Assembly (NCBI GenBank): GCA_963732155.1
Contig: CAVSYB010000015.1
Span: 558,001-622,000, forward strand
Direction of reading: 5' to 3'
Length of the DNA: 64,000 bases
Source of the DNA: Roseiarcus sp963732155
GTDB taxonomy: Bacteria; Pseudomonadota; Alphaproteobacteria; Rhizobiales; Beijerinckiaceae
Positions 26,527 through 35,883 of the stretch are shown piece by piece. A program made the translations under genes and the position numbers. The notes under the pieces were generated by a model that had not been told where the DNA came from, searched no databases, and worked only from the letters and a program-made list of their open reading frames with translations. The first letter of the stretch is position 1. Every line of letters begins with the position of its first letter.

Positions 26527-27825
26527 ATGAAGCACCCGACGGAACTCATCGACCCATACGCCGCCCCCCCCGACCCGGCGGCCGAGGAAGCGGTCAAGCC
26601 AACTCGTTTTTCGCGAGGAACGGGACGGCGCATCCTGAGCGTCTTCGTCATCATCGTGCTCGCGCTGGGCCTGGGCTATCTGTTCGTCAATCACGAAAAA
26701 ACGACCGCCGAAGCGCAGTTGGCCGACGCGACGCGCCAGAACGCGGCGGAGCCGCCCACCGTCGACGCGGTCACCGTCGGCCTCTCGCCGGCGACCCAGT
26801 CGCTCATCCTTCCCGGGGAGACCGCGGCGTGGGACGAGACCACGATCTATGCGCGGGTGAACGGCTATGTCGCCAAGTGGAACGTCGACATCGGCGATCT
26901 GGTGAAGGCGGGGCAGACGCTGGCGACCATCGACACGCCGGAGCTCGACGCCGAACTGCTCGCTGCGAAGGCCAAGCTCAACGCCAGCGTCGCTGAGGTC
27001 GCCGTCAAGCAGGCCCGGGCCGATTTCGCCAAGAGCACCGCGGAGCGCTGGCTGGAATCGCCGAAGGGCGCGGTGTCGGACCAGGAGCGAGAGGACAAGA
27101 AGGCGGGCAGCGCCGAAGCGATCGCCGAACTCGCCGCCGCGCGCGCGCAAGTCGCGCTCGATCAGGCCAATGTCGACCGCCTGACCGCGCTGACGCAGTT
27201 CAAAACGGTCCAGGCGCCGTTCGACGGCACCATCGTGCAACGTCAGATCGACACCGGCAATCTGGTGACGGCGGGCAGCACCGCCAATACATCGCCGCTC
27301 TATCGGCTCGTGCAGGACGATCCGATGCGCGTCTTCGTGCACGCGCCGCAGAGCGCGGCCGACCAATTGATGGAGCCCGGCGCAATGGCGGCGATCTCGT
27401 TCGGCGGTCAGGGCGACAAGCGCTTCGAAGGCAAGGTCACCCGAACCGCCAAGGCGATCGATCCGCGGTCGCGCACGCTGCGCGTCGAGATCGACGTCCC
27501 GAACGCCGATCACGGGCTGGTCCCCGGCATGTATGTCCAGGTGAATTTCAAGCTTACCGGGGGCGCCCGGATCCAGGTTCCGGCCGCCGCTCTGTTGTTT
27601 CGTTCCGGCGGACCGCAGGTCGCGGTTGTCGACGAGAAAGGCGCGGTGGTCTTCAAGCCCGTCACGATCGCCCGCGATGACGGCGTCGTGGTGTCGATCG
27701 GATCGGGGCTGGCCGCCGGCGACAAGGTCATCCTCAATCTCAGCAGCCAGATCGCGGCTGGCGAAATCGTCAAATTGAATCTCGTCGACAGCGGAGACAC
27801 CAAAAGCGCCTCGTCGGCGCAGTGA
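26527..27825 (+). CDS. RND efflux periplasmic adaptor (membrane fusion protein)
   Basis: 432 residues. One N-terminal membrane helix (ILSVFVIIVLALGLGYLFV) is followed by the split lipoyl/barrel-sandwich domain (ETTIYARVNGYVAKWNVDIGDLVKAGQTLATIDTPELDAELLAAKAKL, about 95-150), an alpha-helical hairpin (AKLNASVAEVAVKQARADFAKSTAERW) and VQAPFDGTIVQRQIDTGNLV, the second lipoyl half. Beta-barrel and membrane-proximal domains follow. It links the permease to the outer-membrane factor. It starts 25 bases after the permease and its stop overlaps the GTG at 27822. Confidence 0.94.
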   Translation: MKHPTELIDPYAAPPDPAAEEAVKPTRFSRGTGRRILSVFVIIVLALGLGYLFVNHEKTTAEAQLADATRQNAAEPPTVDAVTVGLSPATQSLILPGETAAWDETTIYARVNGYVAKWNVDIGDLVKAGQTLATIDTPELDAELLAAKAKLNASVAEVAVKQARADFAKSTAERWLESPKGAVSDQEREDKKAGSAEAIAELAAARAQVALDQANVDRLTALTQFKTVQAPFDGTIVQRQIDTGNLVTAGSTANTSPLYRLVQDDPMRVFVHAPQSAADQLMEPGAMAAISFGGQGDKRFEGKVTRTAKAIDPRSRTLRVEIDVPNADHGLVPGMYVQVNFKLTGGARIQVPAAALLFRSGGPQVAVVDEKGAVVFKPVTIARDDGVVVSIGSGLAAGDKVILNLSSQIAAGEIVKLNLVDSGDTKSASSAQ

Positions 27826-27896
27826 CGGAGCTACGCCATTGCGTCATCCGGCGAATTCCTATTCCGCGTCGCGTGCTTTGGGCTGGGACTGGTAGG

Positions 27897-29426
27897 GTGA
27901 AGGGACGGATTCTCTTGAGCGCGCTCGCGATCGCCGGCGCCCTGGCGGGCTGCGCCGTCGGGCCCGACTATCACATGCCGTTCCTGCCTGTGCCGGGCGG
28001 ATTTCTCGCGCAGGCGGGTCAAAAAACGCCGCAATCGGCCGAGCGCGCGGGCGTCGACCTGACGCAATGGTGGCGCTCGCTGCACGACAAGGAGCTCGAT
28101 TCGCTGGTGGCGCGCGCCGTCCAATCCAATCTCGATCTTGCGATCACGCTGGACCGTCTTCAGGAGGCGCGGGCGGAATTGACCGTGGTGGCCGACCAGG
28201 CGCTTCCGATGGGCGGCGCGACCGGCGGCGCCGGGGTGGGGACCGGATCGGACGAGACCAAGGGCCGGGCGTCGCAGGCGCTGCGGTCGGCGGAGACCGC
28301 GACGGGCCTCAAATCGATCAACGAGGCGGGCGGCTTCGACGCCGGGTGGGAGCTCGACATCTTCGGCCGCATCCGGCGCGAGTACGAAGCCCAGACCTAC
28401 GACGCCGAGGCGCTTGCGGACGCCCGCGATTGGGTGTTCGCGACGGTCGCCGCCGATGTGGCGCGCGCCTATATCGATATGAGGACCCAGCAGAGGCAGC
28501 TCGTCGTGCTCGGTCAGGCGATCGCCGCCGCGCAGGGCAGCCTGGATCTCGCGCAAACGCGCTTCGATCGCGGGCTCACCAATGAAATGGACGTGACGCT
28601 GGCGAAGCGGGAACTGGCGGCCCTGCAGGCCGACATCGCGCCGCTCGGCGCGCAAATCGATGCGAATCGCCACGCGATCGCGGTGCTGCTCGGGCAATTT
28701 CCCGAGGAGATCGCCGGCGAACTGGCCAGGCCCGGTCAGATCCCTGCGCTGCCGACGCAAATTCCGGCGGGCTCGCCGGCCGGTCTGTTGCGGCGGCGCC
28801 CCGATATCCAGGAGGCGGAGCGCCGCCTCGCGGCGGCGACCGCGCGCATCGGGGTGGCCACCGCCGATCTCTTTCCGACCGTGGCGGTGACCGGAGCGGC
28901 CGGCGCGCAGGGCGGCGTCCGTTCGTCATCGGGCGTTCCCGTCACCTTGATCGGATCGATCGGCCCGGCGGTCTACTGGCCATTGCTCGATTTTGGCGCG
29001 CTCGACGCCAAAATCGAGATCGCCGACCTGCAAACGCATGAACTTCTGGAGGGCTACAAGCAGACGATATTGACGGCGGTGCGGCAGGTCGACGACGCCG
29101 ACGCCTCCTATCGCGCGCAACAGCAAAGCCTGCGCAGCCTCGATCGCGCGCTGGACGCCGCGCGTCAAGCCACCCAGCTCGCCACCGAACGATACGATCG
29201 CGGCCTGACTGATTTTCTCAACGTGCTCGACGCCGAGCGCCAGCAATTCGACCTCGAGCAGCGTCAGGTTGGGGCGCTCCAGACGGCGGCCGACGATCTC
29301 GTCGCGCTCTATAAGGCGGTGGGCGGCGGGTGGCCGGTCAATGAGGCGATTCCCCCGCTGCGCGTCCCGCAACCCGCCGCGGTCGCCGCCGCCAGATATC
29401 TGATGGCGCCCGCCCAGGGCCATTGA
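27897..29426 (+). CDS. Outer-membrane efflux lipoprotein (NodT/OprM family)
   Basis: About 509 residues from GTG 27897, which begins VKGRILLSALAIAGALAGC, a compact lipoprotein signal with Cys19. A GTG at 27822 overlapping the adaptor stop is in frame and would add 25 residues. Two OEP repeats are present: WWRSLHDKELDSLVARAVQSNLDLAITLDRLQEARAEL, and later RRRPDIQEAERRLAAATARIGVATADLFPTVAVTGAAG. The protein ends in a helical barrel segment (TERYDRGLTDFLNVLDAERQQFDLEQRQ). It forms the exit duct of the pump. Confidence 0.92.
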   Translation: MKGRILLSALAIAGALAGCAVGPDYHMPFLPVPGGFLAQAGQKTPQSAERAGVDLTQWWRSLHDKELDSLVARAVQSNLDLAITLDRLQEARAELTVVADQALPMGGATGGAGVGTGSDETKGRASQALRSAETATGLKSINEAGGFDAGWELDIFGRIRREYEAQTYDAEALADARDWVFATVAADVARAYIDMRTQQRQLVVLGQAIAAAQGSLDLAQTRFDRGLTNEMDVTLAKRELAALQADIAPLGAQIDANRHAIAVLLGQFPEEIAGELARPGQIPALPTQIPAGSPAGLLRRRPDIQEAERRLAAATARIGVATADLFPTVAVTGAAGAQGGVRSSSGVPVTLIGSIGPAVYWPLLDFGALDAKIEIADLQTHELLEGYKQTILTAVRQVDDADASYRAQQQSLRSLDRALDAARQATQLATERYDRGLTDFLNVLDAERQQFDLEQRQVGALQTAADDLVALYKAVGGGWPVNEAIPPLRVPQPAAVAAARYLMAPAQGH

Positions 29427-29444
29427 ACAAAGCGGAGCGGGGCG

Positions 29445-30149
29445 ATGCCAACGCATGACGCCGCCAGCAAGCGCCCGCCGGTGCTGCTCATCGAAGACGA
29501 GTTGGGGCTGGCCGAGGAAGTCATCGCCGAGCTTCGCCGCCTCGGCCATCCCGTGCGTCACGCGGATACCGTCGACGCCGGCCTGCAGGAGGCGCGCGCT
29601 GGCGGCGCGGCGATCCTGATCGTCGATCGCATGCTGCATGGCGCCGACGGGCTGTCGATTGTCGAGACCCTGCGCGAAGAAGGCGTCAAGACGCCGGTGT
29701 TGGTCGTTTCCGCGCTCTCGTCGGTCGACGAACGCATTCATGGATTGAGAGCGGGCGGCGACGACTATCTGGTCAAGCCGTTCGCGATCGCCGAACTGAC
29801 GGCGCGCGTCGACGCCCTGTTGCGACGCCTAGAGGACGTGCGCACCACCAAGCTGCGGGCCGGCGACCTCGAAATGGATCTGATCGAACAGACGGTCAAG
29901 CGCGGCGAGGCGCTGATCGATCTGCTGCCCCGCGAATTCAAGCTGCTCGAATATTTCATCCAGCGCCCCGGCCAGATCGTGACGCGCGCGATGCTGCTCG
30001 AGAGGGTGTGGAACTATCGCTTCACGCCGGAAACCAACGTCGTCGACGTGCACATCGGCAATCTCAGGCGCAAGATCGACATCGCCGGCCAGCCGTCGCT
30101 GATCAGGAACATCCGCGGCGCCGGGTTCATGTTCAATGCGGGCGCTTGA
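29445..30149 (+). CDS. OmpR-family response regulator, probably for the RND pump
   Basis: 234 residues. The receiver domain has acidic pocket Glu17-Asp18, phosphoacceptor Asp61 in ILIVDRM, VVSALSS and the conserved Lys in DDYLVKPFA. The C-terminal winged helix reads LLPREFKLLEYFIQRPGQIVTRAMLLERVWNYRFTPETNVVDVHIGNLRRKID. It directly follows the outer-membrane factor (18 bases) and overlaps the kinase gene by 14 bases, so it is probably co-transcribed with the pump and controls it. Confidence 0.94.
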   Translation: MPTHDAASKRPPVLLIEDELGLAEEVIAELRRLGHPVRHADTVDAGLQEARAGGAAILIVDRMLHGADGLSIVETLREEGVKTPVLVVSALSSVDERIHGLRAGGDDYLVKPFAIAELTARVDALLRRLEDVRTTKLRAGDLEMDLIEQTVKRGEALIDLLPREFKLLEYFIQRPGQIVTRAMLLERVWNYRFTPETNVVDVHIGNLRRKIDIAGQPSLIRNIRGAGFMFNAGA

Positions 30150-31509
30150 GGTCCTTCGCAGCTCGGCCTTTCGGGTCGCCCTCGCCTTCACCCTCGCGAT
30201 GACCGTGGCGACTTCGCTGATCTTCGGCGTCGTCTATCTGCAAATCGTGACCTCGGAGGAAGCGCGCGTTCGCCTGATCCTGGTCGACGAGGCCGCCAAG
30301 GGCGCGAACGACTCGGACGCCGAACTCAAGACCGCGCTCGATCTGCGACTGACTCGCGATTTGCGCCGGCTGGACTATGTCGCGCTGTTCGACGCCGCCG
30401 GCAAGCTTCTGGTCGGCAATATCGACAAGATGCCCTCGATACCCGTCGACGGCAAATCCCATTTCGTGTCGGCGGCGCAGGCCCTGGGGGCGCAAGACCG
30501 AACGGAGCCGGCGATATTTGTGGCGCGCCTGCGCTCCGACGGCAGCACCCTGGTGCTTGGACGAAGCATGCTCGAGTTCTACGAGCTGCGCGCGACCGTG
30601 CTCGGCGCGTTGGCGGCCGCCATCGTTCCCATGCTGCTGCTGGCCCTGGCGATCGCCGCCTTCTTCGCGCGCCGCACGTCGCGTCGCCTCGCCCGCATCC
30701 ACGAGACGATCGCGCGGATCATGCAAGGCGATCTGCACGTGCGTCTGCCGGTGCGCAAGCGGCCCGATGACATGGACAGGGTCTCCGGCGAGGTCAATCG
30801 GATGCTCGACGAGATCGTGCGGTTGCTGATCCAGATCAAGGGCGTCGGCGACGACATCGCCCACGACCTGCGCGCGCCGCTCTCGGTCATGCGCGCAAAG
30901 CTCGAGCGCGGCGTCGCCGGTCAGGACGACCGGGAATTGCGCCTGGTGGCCAATCAGGCGCTCGTCGAGCTCGACAAAGCGATGGTGACGATCACCGCTC
31001 TGTTGCGCATCGCCGAAATCGAGAATGGGCCGCGATCGAGCGAATTCAAACCGATGGATCTTGCCGCGATCTGCGGCGACGCGTTCGAGTTCTTCGAGCC
31101 GCTCGCGAGAGCCAAATCCATTTTGATGACGCTGGACGCCGAGGCGCCCGTCCCGATCGTCGGCGACGCCGATTTGATGCGCGAGGCTCTGTTGAACCTG
31201 GTCGACAACGCCGTGAAGTTCACGCCCGCCGGCGGCAAGGTGGCGATATCCGCGACGCTGGAGGCCGGTCGCCCGACCGTCAGGGTGCGCGACAGCGGTT
31301 CTGGCGTGGAGCCGGGCGAGCGCGAAAAGATCTTCGAGCGATTCCACCGCACCGCGCATCACAGTCACGCCGCCGGCAGCGGCCTCGGCCTCAGCATCGC
31401 CGCGGCGATCGCCGGCCTTCACAAGTTCGACTTGAAGGTCAAGGACAACAAACCCGGCGCGCTGTTCGAGATGAGCGCCCGCGCGGCGGCGGGGAGAGCC
31501 CAGCGTTAG
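30136..31509 (+). CDS. Sensor histidine kinase, partner of the preceding regulator
   Basis: 457 residues. Two membrane helices (about 10-35 and 155-178) enclose a periplasmic sensor domain of about 120 residues. HAMP (RRTSRRLARIHETIARIMQGDLHVRLP) is next, then the dimerisation and phosphotransfer helix with His243 in DDIAHDLRAPLSVMRAKLER, and an HATPase with LLNLVDNAVKFTP (N box), VRVRDSGSGVEPG (G1) and GSGLGLSIAAAIAGLH (G2). It overlaps its regulator. The signal is unknown; membrane stress or the pump's substrate is plausible. Confidence 0.94.
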   Translation: MRALEVLRSSAFRVALAFTLAMTVATSLIFGVVYLQIVTSEEARVRLILVDEAAKGANDSDAELKTALDLRLTRDLRRLDYVALFDAAGKLLVGNIDKMPSIPVDGKSHFVSAAQALGAQDRTEPAIFVARLRSDGSTLVLGRSMLEFYELRATVLGALAAAIVPMLLLALAIAAFFARRTSRRLARIHETIARIMQGDLHVRLPVRKRPDDMDRVSGEVNRMLDEIVRLLIQIKGVGDDIAHDLRAPLSVMRAKLERGVAGQDDRELRLVANQALVELDKAMVTITALLRIAEIENGPRSSEFKPMDLAAICGDAFEFFEPLARAKSILMTLDAEAPVPIVGDADLMREALLNLVDNAVKFTPAGGKVAISATLEAGRPTVRVRDSGSGVEPGEREKIFERFHRTAHHSHAAGSGLGLSIAAAIAGLHKFDLKVKDNKPGALFEMSARAAAGRAQR

Positions 31510-31677
31510 ACGGCCGGCTCGCGGAATGGTCTTGGCTCGCTGCGACAAAGCCGCACGACCCGCGATCATGGCGTCTTCAGCGCCGATCCCGGCGCTCTTG
31601 TTGCGAAGGCGTCAGTGAGCCGCGTCGCGTTCGCCGCCAATTCGACCAGAGGGCCCGGGGTTCCGTTTTTGGGCTTT

Positions 31678-31715
31678 CGTTGCGGGGCGGCAAGCCGTGT
31701 CGCCGCCCCGCAACG
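31678..31715 (-). terminator. Strong hairpin just after the porin gene
   Basis: A perfect 14-base stem, CGTTGCGGGGCGGC pairing with GCCGCCCCGCAACG, around a 10-base loop. It begins 12 bases beyond the porin stop on the minus strand. No T-run follows on either strand, so it may be a weak or factor-assisted terminator or a 3' stabilising structure. Confidence 0.55.
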
Positions 31716-31727
31716 GGCGTCTGGCGC

Positions 31728-33371
31728 TCAGAACGGATAGTAGCGAAGGCTCGCCATGAAGACTTGCTCGTTGGCCTTCGGGGTGATCGAGCCGGGTGCG
31801 GTGCTGGCGCCGGCGGCGGTCGCATTGGCGCCGGCGAAACCGGTGCGCTCGATGTCCTCATATTGCAGGCCCGCTCGGAACATGCCGAAGTCGCCCTTAT
31901 AGATGGTCTGCCAGAAGCCGGCCGTAAGCTCGCCCAGCGACTTGGTCTGGCCGACGCAGGCGGCGCTCGAAAACTCGCTTATGCAACCGGCGTTGATCGA
32001 GGCGGGGTTCCCGTATCCGAAGCCCGTGCCTGAGCCGGGAACGTATTTGGCCGACTCGAACTCCTCACCCGCATAGCCGTAAACGTCCAGACCCGGCAGG
32101 GGATGCACGATAATGCCCGCCAGCAATTCCGTTTCGGGGATCGGCTGGATGTCGCCATTGACCGCGTTATAGGTCGCGTCAGGCAACCCGCCCGTGCCGT
32201 AGCGGCCGATGCCGTCGCCGGTCAGGCCGGAGAATTGCACGTCGAGCAGCTTGGGCATCAGCTCGGCGACGACGCCGCCGCCGAAGCCGCCGCCAAACGT
32301 GTCGTGATTCCCGATCGGAGTGACCGCGGTGGGAACGACCGGGTCGGTGCGGTCGTAGAAGTCGCGCAACAGGCCATAGCCTTCCAAATGCAGCCTGCGG
32401 TCGCCGAACGTCGGGTCGAATGTGGCCTTGCCGAGGAAATCCGGGACCTGGTTCGTGGAATAGGTGTTGCAAGCGTTGAGCAGGCTGTCGCCCGACGGAT
32501 TGGCGGAGGGACTGCCGCCGCAGCCGTTGAGCGACGTCGCGACGACGGACGCCGCGCCCGGCGCCGAGCCGGAGAACGTGGTCGCGGAATTTTCCGCCGA
32601 CACGCCGACCGAGAAAGCCGGGCCGAAGTCCTTGACGATGCGCAGTTGGGGCTGACGGGTCCAGGTGAAACCGACGACGTACTGTGCGTCGATCGTCAGC
32701 GGAATTTGCTCCTTGCGCGGCACCATGCCTTGACTGCTCAACGTCGCCAGCGACCAGGTCTGACCGGCCAGCAGGTGCAGTCCCAGGTCCGAGCGATCGA
32801 TCGTCGCATAGAGATGGCGGACGCGCGGCTGGAACGAATTGGACTCGTTCGAGTTGGCGGTTTGCCCGGCGCCGAGGAAGTCGAACTCGGCATAGCCCGA
32901 GAGCGAGGTGACCGGATCGACGTTGCCCTGGACCAGCAGCGACAACCGGCTTTGGCGCTCGGAAAGGCGCGTCTCGTCGGTGTGGCCGACCTTGTTGTTG
33001 GCGAACGGGATGGAGTTGAAGGGCGTGTCGATATCCGATTCCATGTTGTGGTTTCGGTAAAGACCTTCGAGTGCGAAGAAGCCGCCGGGCGTAATCGTCA
33101 GACCTTTGTAGCAAAATACCCCGGGCGGGCATGCCGTGAGCTCGGCTGGCGCGCCCTTCCTGGTCGGGACCGGAAGCGCCGCCAGTTGCGCCTTGGTTTG
33201 GGCGGTGGTCTTCGCCTGGGCGTCGACTTTCGCCTCGAGCCGCCGCAATTCCGCCTTCAAAACAGCGATTTCCGCCGAGGTGTCATCGGCTTTGGCGGGA
33301 ATCGAGCCGAGCGCCATGACGGCGCCGACCGCCATCGTGCCAAGCAATTTCGTTCGGAAGCTCGCATACAT
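31728..33371 (-). CDS. Porin-like outer-membrane beta-barrel with N-terminal coiled coil
   Basis: 547 residues. A signal peptide (MYASFRTKLLGTMAVGAVMALGSIPAKA) is followed by a short coiled coil (SAEIAVLKAELRRLEAKVDAQAKTTAQTKAQLAAL), typical of trimeric porins anchored to peptidoglycan. The remainder alternates aromatic and polar residues as in a barrel (SGYAEFDFLGAG, LRIVKDFGPAFSVGVSAENSAT, FRAGLQYEDIERTG) and ends with FMASLRYYPF, with the terminal Phe needed for insertion by BAM. Several cysteines (FCYKG, NGCGG, NACNT) suggest disulphides. The substrate is unknown. Monocistronic; it is divergent from the cyclase gene. Confidence 0.8.
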   Translation of the reverse strand: MYASFRTKLLGTMAVGAVMALGSIPAKADDTSAEIAVLKAELRRLEAKVDAQAKTTAQTKAQLAALPVPTRKGAPAELTACPPGVFCYKGLTITPGGFFALEGLYRNHNMESDIDTPFNSIPFANNKVGHTDETRLSERQSRLSLLVQGNVDPVTSLSGYAEFDFLGAGQTANSNESNSFQPRVRHLYATIDRSDLGLHLLAGQTWSLATLSSQGMVPRKEQIPLTIDAQYVVGFTWTRQPQLRIVKDFGPAFSVGVSAENSATTFSGSAPGAASVVATSLNGCGGSPSANPSGDSLLNACNTYSTNQVPDFLGKATFDPTFGDRRLHLEGYGLLRDFYDRTDPVVPTAVTPIGNHDTFGGGFGGGVVAELMPKLLDVQFSGLTGDGIGRYGTGGLPDATYNAVNGDIQPIPETELLAGIIVHPLPGLDVYGYAGEEFESAKYVPGSGTGFGYGNPASINAGCISEFSSAACVGQTKSLGELTAGFWQTIYKGDFGMFRAGLQYEDIERTGFAGANATAAGASTAPGSITPKANEQVFMASLRYYPF

Positions 33372-33771
33372 CGCTCATTCCCCTCGCCGACGGTGTTGAG
33401 ATCAGCTTGTGTAACGAGGGCAGATGACAGATTTGCAACGCCCGATTTCCGGGTCCCCGCGCTTTGCGCTCCTGGCCTTTGCCGGAATTCTGCCGACCGG
33501 GCCGCGACGATCGGTGAAGCGGCGCAACTCGCGGGATTTCCGGGCCGTCGCGCGAATCTGACGCCGCCGTGTCACTTTTTGGCCACATTGGGCCAAAATT
33601 AACTCATGGTCCGTTGCGGCCGCCGGTCGGGCGCGGCCGAGCGGCGCTCGCCGCGGTCCGGGGTTGACGGCTTGGCCAGGCTCGGCGATGTCGCCGAACC
33701 GCAGCTTCCGACAATTCGGCGGCGGGGCGAGCGGCGGCGATTGATCGCCGTGGCAATGACGGGAGGAACGG
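33372..33771. other. Divergent intergenic region, porin / cyclase
   Basis: 400 bases without a gene. The one clear element is the palindrome at 33577-33598. A GGAGGA ribosome binding site (gacgggaggaacgg) precedes the cyclase ATG. No TTGAAA-type palindrome like those in the cluster further right was found here. Confidence 0.4.
33577..33598. promoter_or_regulatory. 22-base palindrome TTTTGGCC-N6-GGCCAAAA
   Basis: A perfect 8+8 inverted repeat with six central bases, in the divergent region between the porin and the cyclase. It could be an operator for a dimeric regulator. No T-run of terminator type follows in the direction of the cyclase, and no gene ends here, so an operator is the better guess. 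Confidence 0.35.
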
Positions 33772-34551
33772 ATGGCGCGTCGGTTGATCGATATTTCCGT
33801 GCCGCTGGCGAACGACGTGCCGGCCGATCCGCCCGGCCTCGCCGTGGCGATCGAATATATCGACCATAAGCAAAGCCTGCCGCAGCTGCTACCGTTCTTT
33901 CCCGGCCTGAAGGCGGAGGATCTACCCGACGGGCAGGGCTGGGCGATCGAGCGGGTGCGGCTGTCGACGCACAACGGCACGCATCTCGATGCGCCCTGGC
34001 ATTTCCATCCGACGATGAATGGCGGCGAGCCCGCCGCCACGATCGACGAGGTGCCGCTCGAATGGTGCCTGCAGCCCGCCGTCAAGCTCGACTTCCGCCA
34101 TTTTCCCGACGGCTATGTCGCCACCGCCGCCGACGTCGAGGCCGAGCTGGCGCGGATCGGCCACGCGCTGCGCCCGCTCGAGATCGTCGTCGTCAACACC
34201 GCCGCCGGCGCCCGATACGGCAAGCCCGACTATGTCGCCTCCGGCTGCGGCATGGGCTACGAGGCGACCATGTATCTGCTGGAGCGCGGCGTGCGGCTGA
34301 CCGGCACCGACGGCTGGAGCTGGGACGCGCCCTTCGTCCACACCGCGCAGCAATACGCGCGCACGCACGACGCCTCGCTGATCTGGGAGGGTCACAAGGC
34401 GGGGCGGCATATCGGCTATTGCCATATCGAGAAGCTGCACAATCTCGAGCGGCTGCCTTCGACCGGCTTCGTGGTGTCGTGCTTTCCGGTCAAGATCGAA
34501 CGCGCGTCGGCGGGCTGGACGAGGGCGGTGGCGATCATCGAGGACGCCTAG
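33772..34551 (+). CDS. Cyclase family protein (PF04199 type, metal-dependent hydrolase)
   Basis: 259 residues. The metal-binding signature is HNGTHLDAPWHFHP, with His67, His71, Asp73 and His77 in the HxGTHxDxPxH pattern of kynurenine formamidase-like enzymes. VVVNTAAGARYGKPDYVASGCGMGYEATMYLLERGVRLTGTDGWSWDAPF follows in the usual order. Family members hydrolyse amide, lactone or cyclic diketone bonds. It is the only plus-strand gene at the left border of the catabolic cluster, convergent with the exported hydrolase. A second, longer member of the same family lies at 36828. The substrate is not known. Confidence 0.85.
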   Translation: MARRLIDISVPLANDVPADPPGLAVAIEYIDHKQSLPQLLPFFPGLKAEDLPDGQGWAIERVRLSTHNGTHLDAPWHFHPTMNGGEPAATIDEVPLEWCLQPAVKLDFRHFPDGYVATAADVEAELARIGHALRPLEIVVVNTAAGARYGKPDYVASGCGMGYEATMYLLERGVRLTGTDGWSWDAPFVHTAQQYARTHDASLIWEGHKAGRHIGYCHIEKLHNLERLPSTGFVVSCFPVKIERASAGWTRAVAIIEDA

Positions 34552-34581
34552 GGCGCCGGCGCGTTCCGGGCCGCATGCGCA

Positions 34582-34603
34582 GCGGGGCCGGACAGGGCCC
34601 CGC
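34582..34603. terminator. GC-rich hairpin between convergent genes
   Basis: An 8-base stem GCGGGGCC / GGCCCCGC with a six-base loop lies 30 bases after the cyclase stop and about 20 beyond the hydrolase stop on the other strand. No T-run is present, so it would be a structure used from both sides with factor help. Confidence 0.35.
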
Positions 34604-34624
34604 CGCCGGTCCGCCGGGCGCGCC

Positions 34625-35743
34625 TTACGGCTTGCGGTGTTCGACGTGGCGGTCGATCCAGTCGAGCAGCACGTCCGCCACCTGCAGGTTGTTCTTGTCC
34701 TGCATGAACATGTGGCTGTTGCCGTGCAGGCCGACGTCGGGCAGGGAGATGAACGTCATGTCGCCGCCCGCCGCGTTGATCTGCTGCATTTCGCTCTTGC
34801 AGTCCGGCGGCGGCTGCGGGCTGTCCCAGTGATCGCCGACCACCACCAGCATCGGCACTTTGGCCAGCATGGCGACCTGCGGCGGCGTGAGATTGCCAAA
34901 GCAGCCGGTCTCGAGCTGGATGACGCCCTTGATGCCCGGCATGCCCTTCAGCACGGCCTGCGTCGGCACGGGGCTCGTCTGGGAATGGCCGACCAGGATG
35001 GCGCCGCCGAGGTCCCGGGCGAGCGTCGCCATGTCGGCGACGGTCGGATTGTCGGTGGTCGGCGACCCGAACTGCGCGCCCAGGCTGGCGACTTCGGTGA
35101 GGATGAGGTCGGGGATGACCTGCTTGTAGAGTTCGTCGACCTTGTCGATCGGGAATTGCCCGTCGGGCCAGGCGACGCCGTATTTCGGGCCGAACCGGAA
35201 GATTCCCCAGGCGAACTGATAGGTGGCGAGCAGCATCCGGCGCTGTTCGCCCGGCGGCTTCTGTCCCTCGCGCACTTCATTGAATCCCGCCGGGTTGAAA
35301 CCGGACCGGCCACGCCCCGCCTGCTCGGCAAGATAGGTCGCAAAGCCCTTGCGGGTGAAATACTCATACCAGCCCATGCGCCCGTCGGGCGTCGTCTCCC
35401 AGGTCTTGGAGGTGAGGCAGCAGCCGTGCAGGAAAACGATCGGAACATGCGCTTCCGAGCCCGGCGGCTTCTGGAACTGCACATACATCTGGTCGACCGT
35501 CGCCTCGCCCGGCTCGCCGAAAGCCTTGGCGAAATCGGGGCCGAGCTCCTCCCACTCGGTCAGCGCGATATGCGTCGGATGGCCGCCGACGAAGAAGCTT
35601 CCCTGCTGCGCGAGCACCAGCGGCTCCTTCGGCATCTGCACGTCCTTGAGTTGCTGCGCGCGCGCCGCGCCGCCCAGCAGTCCCAAGCCCAACGCCATCG
35701 CCAAAGCCGCGGCGCGCGTTCCCGTGGTGATCGCCACCATCAC
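34625..35743 (-). CDS. Exported alpha/beta hydrolase (esterase 713-like)
   Basis: 372 residues. The signal peptide ends GGAARAQ (about 1-30). The oxyanion region is VFLHGCCLTSKTWETTPDGRMGW with a vicinal Cys-Cys pair (108-109), a feature of bacterial esterase 713-like enzymes. The nucleophile is Ser254 in VGHSQTS, and VPMLVVVGDHWD and GLHGNSHMFMQDKNN carry the likely acid and His. A periplasmic esterase or lactonase could free the acid taken up by the TRAP system encoded upstream. Two TTGAAA-type palindromes lie 141-170 bases before its start, suggesting it answers to the cluster regulator. Confidence 0.85.
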   Translation of the reverse strand: MMVAITTGTRAAALAMALGLGLLGGAARAQQLKDVQMPKEPLVLAQQGSFFVGGHPTHIALTEWEELGPDFAKAFGEPGEATVDQMYVQFQKPPGSEAHVPIVFLHGCCLTSKTWETTPDGRMGWYEYFTRKGFATYLAEQAGRGRSGFNPAGFNEVREGQKPPGEQRRMLLATYQFAWGIFRFGPKYGVAWPDGQFPIDKVDELYKQVIPDLILTEVASLGAQFGSPTTDNPTVADMATLARDLGGAILVGHSQTSPVPTQAVLKGMPGIKGVIQLETGCFGNLTPPQVAMLAKVPMLVVVGDHWDSPQPPPDCKSEMQQINAAGGDMTFISLPDVGLHGNSHMFMQDKNNLQVADVLLDWIDRHVEHRKP

Positions 35744-35883
35744 GTCGTTCCTCCCTTTGCCGGGCGCTTGGATCCATCGGCGGACGACGACTGAACGGAC
35801 AATCCCGCGCCCCGATCGATCGTCGGCGATTGCCTGTTCGCGTGTTCGGCCGATGCGACGGCGGCGCTCTTCGCCGTCGGAAA

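Noticed and set aside
32103..33602. Plus-strand open frame of 499 codons opposite the porin
   Set aside because: Antisense to a gene with a clear signal peptide and terminal Phe. The translated product is compositionally biased.
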